9,810 nucleotides of DNA from JBGPBY01 sp041481485 (GTDB lineage Bacteria > Acidobacteriota > Terriglobia > 20CM-2-55-15). This document shows, piece after piece, positions 1 through 5,569 of the stretch (positions are counted from its first letter, which is position 1; each line of letters starts with the position of its first letter). Under the pieces are notes generated by a model. That model worked only from the letters and a program-made list of their open reading frames with translations, made no database searches and had not been told where the DNA came from. Location of the stretch: the NCBI GenBank assembly GCA_041481485.1, contig JBGPBY010000263.1, forward strand, positions 1-9,810. The letters are read 5' to 3'. Both the position numbers and the translations under genes were made by a program.

Positions 1-102
1 ATTCGATTCCGACTGTAGGGGCGGTCTATGACCGCCCACATTTTCGCAGGTTTGGAAATTGTGGGCGGTCATAGACCGCCCCTACAGTCGGAATCGAATT
101 CC
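1..102. repeat. Palindromic repeat doublet, copy 1
   Basis: Positions 1-40 and 60-99 are a perfect 40-bp inverted repeat with a 19-nt spacer. Each arm also holds its own 19-nt hairpin, GGGCGGTCATAGACCGCCC or its complement, with an 8-bp stem and 3-nt loop. The right outer edge is the box GGAATCGAATTCC (90-102). The left box starts at the window edge, so the element probably extends outside. The central spacer has diverged from copies 2-4. The element resembles REP/BIME-type extragenic palindromes. Its role is unknown; a structured 3' end for a gene to the left, or a non-autonomous mobile element, would both fit. Confidence 0.93.
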
Positions 103-114
103 TTCACAATTCCG

Positions 115-138
115 CATTCTCTACGTCCCCAATTTATT
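115..138. repeat. Partial copy of the 28-bp inverted-repeat arm
   Basis: GTCCCCAATTTATT at 125-138 is identical to the end of the right arm of the inverted repeat at 5479-5569. The preceding bases (ATTCTCTAC) are a degenerate match to ATTGCTCTCT in that arm. No partner arm is visible nearby, so this looks like a solitary or decayed half-element next to palindrome copy 1. Confidence 0.5.
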
Positions 139-167
139 CTGTTCGTGAATATCCAAATCCAAACGAA

Positions 168-173
168 GAGGAG
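168..173 (+). promoter_or_regulatory. Ribosome binding site deciding a TTG start
   Basis: GAGGAG lies 10 nt before the TTG at 184. It supports that codon over the first ATG of the frame (28), which lies inside the palindromic repeat. Confidence 0.6.
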
Positions 174-183
174 CACAGCAGAT

Positions 184-789
184 TTGCAGACAAATTATTT
201 GCTGATCGATTACGAGAATGTCCAGCCTAAGGACTTATCCATCCTCTGTGAGCATGGCTTCAGGGTCCGAGTATTTGTGGGAGCCAGTCAGGCCAGGATT
301 CCTCTCGAACTGGCAGAGTCGCTGCAGCCGTTGGGAACAGCAGTGGAATATGTTCAGATCTCCGGGAATGGACGCAATGCTTTGGATTTCCATATTGCCT
401 TTATGATGGGACAACTGGCGACAGAGGACACTGACGCCAATTTTCATATCATCTCCAAAGATACCGGCTACGATCCTCTTATCGACTACGTCAATCGACC
501 TCGCATCCGCTGCCATCGGTACGAGGACATCGCACTGGTTCCGGCTGCCGGAAGTACAAGAACAAAAAACGTAAGCGAGCGGCTGGATCTCGTCCTGAAG
601 AATCTGAAGGCGCGCGAGAGTGGACGACCCAGAAAAGAAGAGACCCTGCGTAATGCAATTCAGAGTCTGTTCCAAAAGAAACTGGCGGACAACGAAGTCC
701 AACAGCTGATTCAGGAGCTAAAAAAGAAAAAGCACATCCGGATTCAGCAGAACGGAAGTGTCAGTTACCAATTGACCGCGATCCAGTAG
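184..789 (+). CDS. PIN-like domain protein (PIN_7-type)
   Basis: A 201-residue cytoplasmic protein. NYLLIDYEN near the N terminus, VFVGASQ, GNGRNALDFH and SKDTGYDPL follow the pattern of a PIN-like nuclease fold family that I recognise as PIN_7 from recall. Candidate acidic metal ligands are D9, E11, D68, D93 and D97. The last 50 or so residues, rich in Lys and Glu, look like a small helical or winged-helix tail. By family this suggests a metal-dependent RNase or DNase fold, but activity and substrate are unknown. The TTG start is chosen because GAGGAG precedes it and the conserved domain begins four residues later. The 52 codons upstream back to ATG 28 mostly translate repeat DNA. No cognate antitoxin gene is adjacent. 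The next gene starts 61 nt downstream. Confidence 0.82.
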   Translation: MQTNYLLIDYENVQPKDLSILCEHGFRVRVFVGASQARIPLELAESLQPLGTAVEYVQISGNGRNALDFHIAFMMGQLATEDTDANFHIISKDTGYDPLIDYVNRPRIRCHRYEDIALVPAAGSTRTKNVSERLDLVLKNLKARESGRPRKEETLRNAIQSLFQKKLADNEVQQLIQELKKKKHIRIQQNGSVSYQLTAIQ

Positions 790-814
790 AAGTAGAAGCC
801 CCGGATTCCCTGAG

Positions 815-842
815 TTTGCAGATTCGCACGCAGAGCTACAAT
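815..842 (+). promoter_or_regulatory. Candidate promoter, possibly leaderless
   Basis: TTTGCA (815-820), a 16-nt spacer and TACAAT (837-842, five of six matches to the -10 consensus) precede the ATG at 851. Transcription would start near 849, almost at the start codon. No Shine-Dalgarno site is visible there, which fits a leaderless message. Found by eye; the -35 is weak. Confidence 0.35.
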
Positions 843-850
843 AAACTGCC

Positions 851-1684
851 ATGACAGCAACTCAGTCTGAAAAAGCCGCGCGATTTCGCGCGCTGCATCA
901 ACGCGATGACGTATTCCTGATCCCCAATCCATGGGACGGCGGCTCCGCGCGCGTCCTCGAACGGCTTGGCTTCGAAGCCCTTGCCACATCCAGTTCCTCT
1001 GCGGCCGGCACGCTGGCACGAACGGATGGAAACCTGACGCGAGACGAGGCCATCGCGCATTGCCGTTTGATCGCTTCTTCCACGAACCTTCCGGTTTCCG
1101 GTGATCTGGAAAACGGTTTTGCCCGAGAACCTGAGGCTGTAGCGGAAACCATCCGGCTGGCTGCCGGCGCGGGACTGGTCGGTTGCTCGATTGAGGATTC
1201 GACCGGTGACAGCAATAACCCCCTGTATGAACTCAGTCACGCGACAGAGCGAATCGCGGCAGCGGTCGAAGCGGCGCGTGCCTTTCCGTTTTCATTCATG
1301 CTGACTGCACGCGCCGAAGTATTTACTCGCGGCAACGGACGCGTGGATGACGCCATCCGGCGGCTGCAGGCGTATGAACGAGCCGGCGCCGATGTGTTAT
1401 TTGCTCCGGGTCTTCCAACAGTGGCGGCCGTACGTGAAGTCTGTTCGGCGGTACGCAAGCCTGTCAATTTCATGGTAACTCTGAGAGGGAAATCGTTTTC
1501 AGTATCCGAACTGGCGGCCGCCGGTGTGAAACGCATCAGCTTCGCATCATCGCTTTATCGTGCCGCGATGAGCGGACTGATGAAGGCAGCCCGCGAAATT
1601 CAGACAGACGGGACGTTCAATTATTTGGACGACATCCCATCCGGCATGGAATGGAATTCCTACCTTAACTCTCCTGAGAAATGA
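851..1684 (+). CDS. Isocitrate lyase/PEP mutase superfamily protein
   Basis: A 277-residue cytoplasmic TIM-barrel enzyme of the superfamily whose members cleave or rearrange C-C and P-C bonds in 2-oxo or 2-hydroxy acids and phosphonates. Visible family motifs are IPNPWDGGSA (24-33), TSSSSAAGT (46-54, phosphate/carboxylate-binding region), GDLENGF (84-90, Mg-binding D85/E87), CSIEDSTG (112-119, E115/D116) and LTARAEV (151-157). The KxCGH catalytic loop of true isocitrate and methylisocitrate lyases is absent; STGDSNNPLYEL stands in its place. The protein therefore belongs to the common uncharacterised subgroup, and a specific substrate cannot be assigned. Length is normal for that subgroup. 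It could share a transcript with the PIN-like gene 61 nt upstream, or use the candidate promoter in that gap. A convergent palindrome follows. Confidence 0.88.
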   Translation: MTATQSEKAARFRALHQRDDVFLIPNPWDGGSARVLERLGFEALATSSSSAAGTLARTDGNLTRDEAIAHCRLIASSTNLPVSGDLENGFAREPEAVAETIRLAAGAGLVGCSIEDSTGDSNNPLYELSHATERIAAAVEAARAFPFSFMLTARAEVFTRGNGRVDDAIRRLQAYERAGADVLFAPGLPTVAAVREVCSAVRKPVNFMVTLRGKSFSVSELAAAGVKRISFASSLYRAAMSGLMKAAREIQTDGTFNYLDDIPSGMEWNSYLNSPEK

Positions 1685-1737
1685 TCACGGAGCGCGGCGC
1701 ATTGGCGGTGTTTTTCGCGGGACCATGAAGGGGTAAA

Positions 1738-1848
1738 GGAATTCGATTCCGATTGTAGGGGCGGTCTGTGACCGCCCACAATTCGGAGGATTGCATTCCT
1801 CAAAATTGCGGGCGGTCATAGACCGCCCCTACAGGGGGAATCGCATTC
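1738..1848. repeat. Palindromic repeat doublet, copy 2
   Basis: This copy shows the full modular architecture: box GGAATTCGATTCC (1738-1750), TGTAGGGGC-hairpin (about 1754-1783), inner box GGATTGCATTCC (1788-1799), inverted hairpin (about 1804-1833) and outer box GGAATCGCATTC (1837-1848). The left hairpin loop is TGT rather than TAT. It fills the convergent gap between the PEP-mutase-like gene and the MFS gene, and its right box overlaps the MFS stop codon. It could act as a bidirectional 3' structure, since both messages would end in a strong hairpin, but neither side has a long T run. Confidence 0.92.
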
Positions 1849-3079
1849 ATTCACTTTCTTTATTGCCCGGTGCGAATCGCGCGCCGTAAAAGAGAATGGC
1901 CGAAGACAGCACCATGGCGGCAACCGGAAGAATGAAAGAATTTTGAAGTGTGCCGCGGTCGGCGATGTAGCCCATCATTGTTGGCGAAGGAACATCGCCA
2001 AGGATGTGGATGACAAAGATATTGATGGCCAGAGCGGTCGCGCGAATGTGAGGTCCCACCGAGTTGATCAGCGCTGCATTGAGTGGAGCCATATTCAGCA
2101 AAAGGAAGAAAGCAGATATGCAGATCGCCGGCATCATGGCCGGACCTCGAAAGAAGAGGGCAACAATCATTGCGGGAACGCCGAGCGCCATGCCCACGGC
2201 AGAGATGAAATAGTAAGCGCCTTTCATTCGGGGAAGAAGCTTGTCTCCCAGCCATCCGCCGATGAGCGATGCGAGAATTCCGTCGACGACAATGATGGCC
2301 CCGAAGTACGTGTTGGCCGATTCCAGGGAATAGCCGCGTTCCCGCGACAGGAATGCCGGCATCCAGACCTGCAGGCCTCCGAGCGAAAATGTCATCATCG
2401 CCATCCCGAGGTTCGCGGTCCAAAACGCCCGATTCGAGGTGAGGCTGCGCAGTCCGCCGCGCACGACGGATTGAGGCGAATCGAAGTGACCGCGTTTGGG
2501 TTCGGGCATGAACCACATAACCAGAGACAAGACAAATCCTGGAATTGCAGCAATGTAAAACGGGAATCTCCAGCCGTGAGCAGGAGCGAGATTGCCTCCG
2601 AGCAGATATCCGGCCGCGCTGCCTACAGGGATCGCCAGGTAGAAGATCCCCAGAATCCGTCCGCGTTTTTCCTGAGGAAACAGATCGGCCACAAACGTGG
2701 GCGCAATGGTGGAGAATATCGCTTCACCGACGCCCACGAGCGTGTGACGGAGCAGCAGCTCGCGATAGGTGTGTGTGACTGCGGTCAGTAGAGTGAGTGC
2801 GCTCCACAACGTGGCGCCAACGGCAATCACCCGTCTCCGCGAAAACCGGTCGGCCAGTGGTCCCGTGAATGGCGCGCTGATCATGTAGCAAAGCAGGAAT
2901 GCGCTGGTGAGGTAGCCAATTTCGGTTTTGCTGACCTGAAATTCCGACTGCACCAGTGGCTGTACGGCAAACAGCACCGTCCGGTCGATGTAGTTCAGGA
3001 GATTGAGACCGGTCAATACTGCGAGAGCGGTCCAGGGATACAGCTTGCGGCCGGAATCTGCGCGCTGTGGTTGAATCAT
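1847..3079 (-). CDS. Spinster-like MFS transporter
   Basis: A 410-residue inner-membrane protein with about twelve hydrophobic segments. The N-terminal half carries LNYIDRTVLF (28-37), the MFS motif A GPLADRFSRRRV (73-84), RHTLVGVGEA (111-120), FPQEKRGRILGIFYLAIPVG (134-153) and HGWRFPFYIAAIPG (169-182). This combination is typical of the spinster-like branch of the major facilitator superfamily. Substrates there range from organic acids to lipids, and the substrate here cannot be told from sequence. ATG 3079 is the natural start, although no convincing Shine-Dalgarno site precedes it. The C terminus (GNKESE) ends at a TGA inside the outer box of palindrome copy 2. The gene is divergent from the secreted metallo-beta-lactamase-fold gene. 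Confidence 0.9.
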   Translation of the reverse strand: MIQPQRADSGRKLYPWTALAVLTGLNLLNYIDRTVLFAVQPLVQSEFQVSKTEIGYLTSAFLLCYMISAPFTGPLADRFSRRRVIAVGATLWSALTLLTAVTHTYRELLLRHTLVGVGEAIFSTIAPTFVADLFPQEKRGRILGIFYLAIPVGSAAGYLLGGNLAPAHGWRFPFYIAAIPGFVLSLVMWFMPEPKRGHFDSPQSVVRGGLRSLTSNRAFWTANLGMAMMTFSLGGLQVWMPAFLSRERGYSLESANTYFGAIIVVDGILASLIGGWLGDKLLPRMKGAYYFISAVGMALGVPAMIVALFFRGPAMMPAICISAFFLLLNMAPLNAALINSVGPHIRATALAINIFVIHILGDVPSPTMMGYIADRGTLQNSFILPVAAMVLSSAILFYGARFAPGNKESE

Positions 3080-3288
3080 TGTGAGAGTGTAGTGCGAAGA
3101 AAGCGTAAAACTGAGAAGTTGATGACGGTCACTATCGATTCGCGGTTTGCGAAAACTTTGATAACCTGCGCTGCAGCTGAATGGATTCCTGGCTTACCAG
3201 TGCCACGATCACGAAGGCGGAAATCACGCCGGCGCCTGTGAACAATGGAGTCTATGTTTCGCTTTGTCTTAACCCTCAAGGAGGTTCT
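3080..3288. other. Divergent intergenic region
   Basis: These 209 bases separate the starts of the MFS gene and the secreted metallo-beta-lactamase-fold gene, so promoters for both should lie here. I could not pick a convincing sigma-70 pair by eye; GATAAC near 3160 lacks a properly spaced -35. No palindromic repeat of the doublet family is present. An in-frame ATG at 3181 exists but lacks a ribosome binding site and a signal peptide. Confidence 0.5.
3278..3284 (+). promoter_or_regulatory. Strong ribosome binding site deciding a GTG start
   Basis: AAGGAGG lies 4 nt before GTG 3289. The codons after it encode a clean signal peptide, so this start is preferred to ATG 3181. Confidence 0.8.
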
Positions 3289-5031
3289 GTGGTCAGAAAA
3301 ATTCTCTTAGTCGCTACCTGCATCGCATTCCTGTGTGGAACCGCGATGGCGCAGGATGCAAAGACCGTGATCGCCGCCGCGCAAAAAGCGTTGGGCGATG
3401 TGAAATCCATTACGTTTTCGGGATCCGGGAAGGACGTGTCGTTCCAGCAATGTGGCGCCAACTCCACGGATCAGATCTGCAAGGGGACGCATAACCCGAT
3501 GCGTCCGATCAACGGCTACGTTCGCGTGATCGACCTGACGACTCCGTTGTCGCGAGCCACCGGAACCACGATGAATGTCGTCGGCGGTGGCGGCTCCACC
3601 ACAATAGGACCAGGAAACTTCAACCAGGCGATCACCCAGTTGGACGTTTCTCAGGCCTGGAACAGCCAGGCGAATAATCAGGTGGAATTTTGGCTTACAC
3701 CGTGGGGCTTTCTGAAGGGTGCTGCGGCGAACAACGCAACCGCCAGCAAGCAGGCTGACGGTAAGAAATACACCGTCCTGAGTTGGAGCCCAACGACGAA
3801 GGCGCCTTCCGGCAAGAACTACACCATTAACGGCTACGTGAATGACAAGAATATCGTCGAGCGGGTCGAAACCTGGCTGCCAGACAACATCATGGGCGAC
3901 ATGCATGTTCTGGCTGTTTACAGCGGCTGGAAGAATTTCGGCGGAGTGATGGCTCCGGCGAAGATCGTGGAGACACGTGGTGGCTGGCCCTTCTTTGAAT
4001 TCAACATAACAGCGGCCAAGGCAAATCCATCGGATCTCGCGACGCTCGCACTGCCTGCTGCCCCAGCGGCTGGTGCTGCTGGTGCTGCGGGTGGTCGCGG
4101 CGCGGGTGCTCCTGCCGGCGCTGCAGCTCCTGCACCCGGTGGCGCCGGTGGTCGCGGTGCTGCAGGTGCTCCTGCCGGCGGCGCTGGCGGACGTGGCGGT
4201 GCGGCTCCTACGCCCCCGCTTCCCGGCGCGCAAGCAGCCGGTGCGGGCGGTCGCGGCGGAGCTCCTGCCGGAGCGCCTCCGGCGGCTGGTGGACAGGGTG
4301 GACGTGGTGGCGGTCCTGCTGCCGCGCCCGCTATGACGGTGACCAACGAGAAACTCGGTAACGGCGTCTACCGGCTCACCACAGGCACTGGCAGCTACGA
4401 TTCGGTGATCGTCGAGTTCAAGGACTACGTCATGATGCTCGAGGCGGGACAATCCATCGCAAGAGGTGTTGCCTATATCGACGCGACCAAAAAACTCATT
4501 CCCAACAAGCCGATTCGTTACGTCTTCAACACCCATCCCCACGCCGATCACACCGGAGGGTTACCGGCATTGGTAGCCGAAGGCGCAACAATCCTCACCT
4601 CGAAGAACAATGTAGAGTTCCTGGAAAAGGCGCTCAACACTCCAAGGACGCTTCTCGATCCCGCTACCGATCCGTTGGCGAAGAACCCCAGGCCGGCAAT
4701 GGTAATGGGAATGGGCGACAAGGAGGTTTTCGCGGACGACACCGGCAGGGTCGAGTTCTATTACGTGCCCGGCGCTCCTCACTCGAATGGATTGATGATC
4801 GCCTATCTCCCGAAGGAAAAGGTACTGTTCCAGGGAGACTTCTCGCTGCCTACGATGCCGGGAGAGGTTGCCAACGATCACGTGAAGGCTCTCGGACCGG
4901 TGCTCGCAAAGCTCAACCTGGACTACAACCGCTACATTAACGTCCATACTTCCGCGGCGCCGCAGACGAAGGCAGAAGTCATGAAGGCGCTGGACGATCG
5001 CAAGAAAGCGGACGCGGCGGCCAAAAAATAG
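3289..5031 (+). CDS. Secreted metallo-beta-lactamase-fold protein with RG-rich linker
   Basis: A 580-residue exported protein in four parts. Residues 1-21 are a Sec signal peptide (MVRKILLVATCIAFLCGTAMAQ). Residues 22 to about 255 form a domain I do not recognise, with C55 and C64 placed for a possible disulfide. Residues 257-348 are an Ala/Gly/Pro linker with five GGRG units and no acidic residue. Residues 350-580 are a metallo-beta-lactamase fold with a complete metal set: H416, H418, D420 and H421 in THPHADHTGG, H498 in GAPHS, D517 in QGDF and H553 in NVHT. By family it should be a di-metal hydrolase acting outside the cytoplasm. The substrate is unknown, and beta-lactamase activity should not be assumed. 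The neighbours give no pathway. A palindrome doublet begins 10 nt after the stop codon. The linker DNA shows degenerate internal repetition. Confidence 0.88.
   Translation: MVRKILLVATCIAFLCGTAMAQDAKTVIAAAQKALGDVKSITFSGSGKDVSFQQCGANSTDQICKGTHNPMRPINGYVRVIDLTTPLSRATGTTMNVVGGGGSTTIGPGNFNQAITQLDVSQAWNSQANNQVEFWLTPWGFLKGAAANNATASKQADGKKYTVLSWSPTTKAPSGKNYTINGYVNDKNIVERVETWLPDNIMGDMHVLAVYSGWKNFGGVMAPAKIVETRGGWPFFEFNITAAKANPSDLATLALPAAPAAGAAGAAGGRGAGAPAGAAAPAPGGAGGRGAAGAPAGGAGGRGGAAPTPPLPGAQAAGAGGRGGAPAGAPPAAGGQGGRGGGPAAAPAMTVTNEKLGNGVYRLTTGTGSYDSVIVEFKDYVMMLEAGQSIARGVAYIDATKKLIPNKPIRYVFNTHPHADHTGGLPALVAEGATILTSKNNVEFLEKALNTPRTLLDPATDPLAKNPRPAMVMGMGDKEVFADDTGRVEFYYVPGAPHSNGLMIAYLPKEKVLFQGDFSLPTMPGEVANDHVKALGPVLAKLNLDYNRYINVHTSAAPQTKAEVMKALDDRKKADAAAKK
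4048..4335 (+). repeat. Degenerate in-frame repeat encoding the RG-rich linker
   Basis: GGTGGTCGCGG occurs at 4090-4100 and 4147-4157, a 57-nt interval. A related GGCGGTCGCGG follows near 4246. GGTGCTCCTGCCGGCG also occurs twice, near 4105 and 4164. The stretch is extremely GC-rich and gives about 92 residues of Ala/Gly/Pro with Arg as the only charged residue. Likely origin is repeat expansion, which makes linker length prone to change. Confidence 0.7.
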
Positions 5032-5041
5032 AGCTCAGTTA

Positions 5042-5138
5042 CCCACTGTAGGGGCGGTCTTTGACCGCCCACAATTTGAAGGACTGCATTCCTCAAAATT
5101 GCGGGCGGTCATAGACCGCCCCTACAGTGGGGAGTCGC
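5042..5138. repeat. Palindromic repeat doublet, copy 3
   Basis: Arms 5042-5077 and 5096-5131 are inverted repeats of 36 nt with about two mismatches. Each contains the internal hairpin (left loop TTT, right loop ATA). The inner box is GGACTGCATTCC (5081-5092) and the right outer box is GGAGTCGCATTC (5131-5142, degenerate). The left outer box is not recognisable. It lies in the convergent gap between the metallo-beta-lactamase-fold gene and the small coiled-coil ORF, 10 nt after the former's stop codon, where it could terminate or protect the message. Confidence 0.92.
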
Positions 5139-5183
5139 ATTCTTTCAGGCAACAGTCAAATTCCGCGGCGGGGTTGTCCCCAC

Positions 5184-5381
5184 TCAGGCCGCGGTGGCCA
5201 CGTGTTTTGCGGGATTGGAAGATATTCGGTTTGGCGAGCGTTGCAATTGATTTCTAAGATCGCGGTTTTCCTTTTCGACTTCGAAGAGGCGGTTCTTCAG
5301 AGCATCAATCCTCGCTTCAAGGTAGCCATACATCTGTTCATTGTTTCTGTTGTCGTGGTCGGACACTGAATATCTAGTCAC
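5184..5381 (-). CDS. Small leucine-zipper-like protein
   Basis: A 65-residue ORF, hypothetical by homology but protein-like in composition. The centre (YLEARIDALKNRLFEVEKEN, then RDLRNQL) is one amphipathic helix with clean heptads. L21, L28, V35 and L42 occupy one core position; I25, L32, N39 and L46 occupy the other. The core Asn is typical of dimeric leucine zippers. GTG 5381 is preferred because GGAGGA lies 4 nt upstream; ATG 5393 in the same frame is an alternative but has no ribosome site. No signal peptide or membrane segment is present. Its start overlaps the stop of a 28-codon ORF, suggesting translational coupling. The longer reading back to ATG 5540 runs through a palindrome and is unlikely. 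Function unknown; it may be the surviving part of a damaged locus. Confidence 0.5.
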   Translation of the reverse strand: MTRYSVSDHDNRNNEQMYGYLEARIDALKNRLFEVEKENRDLRNQLQRSPNRISSNPAKHVATAA

Positions 5382-5460
5382 TGTTTCCTCCATGAGACCA
5401 GTATCGCCGTATTGCTTCGATAACAGAATCGAACGAAGGTTCACTCCAGAGTGGCACCAT
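5374..5460 (-). CDS. Short ORF overlapping the zipper ORF; possible gene remnant
   Basis: ATG 5460 opens a 28-residue ORF (MVPLWSEPSFDSVIEAIRRY, then WSHGGNSD) with a plausible amphipathic helix. Its TAG stop overlaps the GTG start of the zipper ORF in GTGACTAG, and its last codons carry that gene's ribosome site. The frame stays open upstream into the right-hand sequence only until a TGA in the palindrome spacer. This looks like either a tiny coupled gene or the C-terminal remnant of a gene cut by the inverted repeat at 5479-5569. No good ribosome site precedes ATG 5460. Confidence 0.3.
   Translation of the reverse strand: MVPLWSEPSFDSVIEAIRRYWSHGGNSD
5386..5391 (-). promoter_or_regulatory. 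Ribosome binding site for the zipper ORF
   Basis: On the minus strand GGAGGA ends 4 nt before GTG 5381. It sits inside the upstream 28-codon ORF, as expected for coupled translation. Confidence 0.5.
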
Positions 5461-5478
5461 CGGATAGGCCGCTTCGGG

Positions 5479-5569
5479 AATAAATTGGGGACAGAGAGCA
5501 ATTTCTCAATACAACTCCAGGCATTTCCGTAACGTTTCACAAGAAATTGCTCTCTGTCCCCAATTTATT
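5479..5569. repeat. Perfect 28-bp inverted repeat, small mobile-like element
   Basis: Positions 5479-5506 and 5542-5569 are exact reverse complements over 28 bp, with a 35-nt spacer. The arm core is CAATTTCT/GGGGACAGAGAG. From recall, GGGGACAGA- or GGGGTCAGA-type palindromes recur in many bacteria beside Y1-type REP-associated transposases; that link was not tested here. No transposase is in the window, so this would be a non-autonomous copy. The right arm contains the stop codon of the NHL gene (5565-5567). Confidence 0.9.

Noticed and set aside
184..1684. The PIN-like gene as a toxin of a toxin-antitoxin pair
   Set aside because: The downstream gene is a 277-residue metabolic-type enzyme, and no small DNA-binding antitoxin lies on either side. 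The family seen is not the VapC type.
1685..1737. A rho-independent terminator after the PEP-mutase-like gene around GGCGGTGTTTTTCGCG
   Set aside because: A T run is present, but no clean GC-rich stem precedes it.
1943..2791. A 282-codon plus-strand open frame opposite the MFS gene
   Set aside because: Its translation is rich in His, Arg and Cys with no hydrophobic core, the usual look of an antisense shadow, whereas the minus strand encodes a clear 12-helix transporter.
3307..4551. A long minus-strand open frame of 414 codons (and one at 3918-4346) opposite the metallo-beta-lactamase-fold gene
   Set aside because: They are antisense to a gene with a signal peptide and a full metal-binding set. 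Their openness comes from the GC-rich linker and the codon bias of the real gene, and the translations show no protein-like pattern.
3289..5031. An antibiotic-resistance beta-lactamase
   Set aside because: Only the general metallo-beta-lactamase fold and metal ligands are present. The fold covers many hydrolases, and the large N-terminal domain and linker do not resemble resistance enzymes.
5184..5540. The full 118-residue version of the small zipper ORF starting at ATG 5540
   Set aside because: Its first 40 or so residues run through the 28-bp inverted repeat and it has no ribosome site. GTG 5381 has GGAGGA 4 nt upstream.
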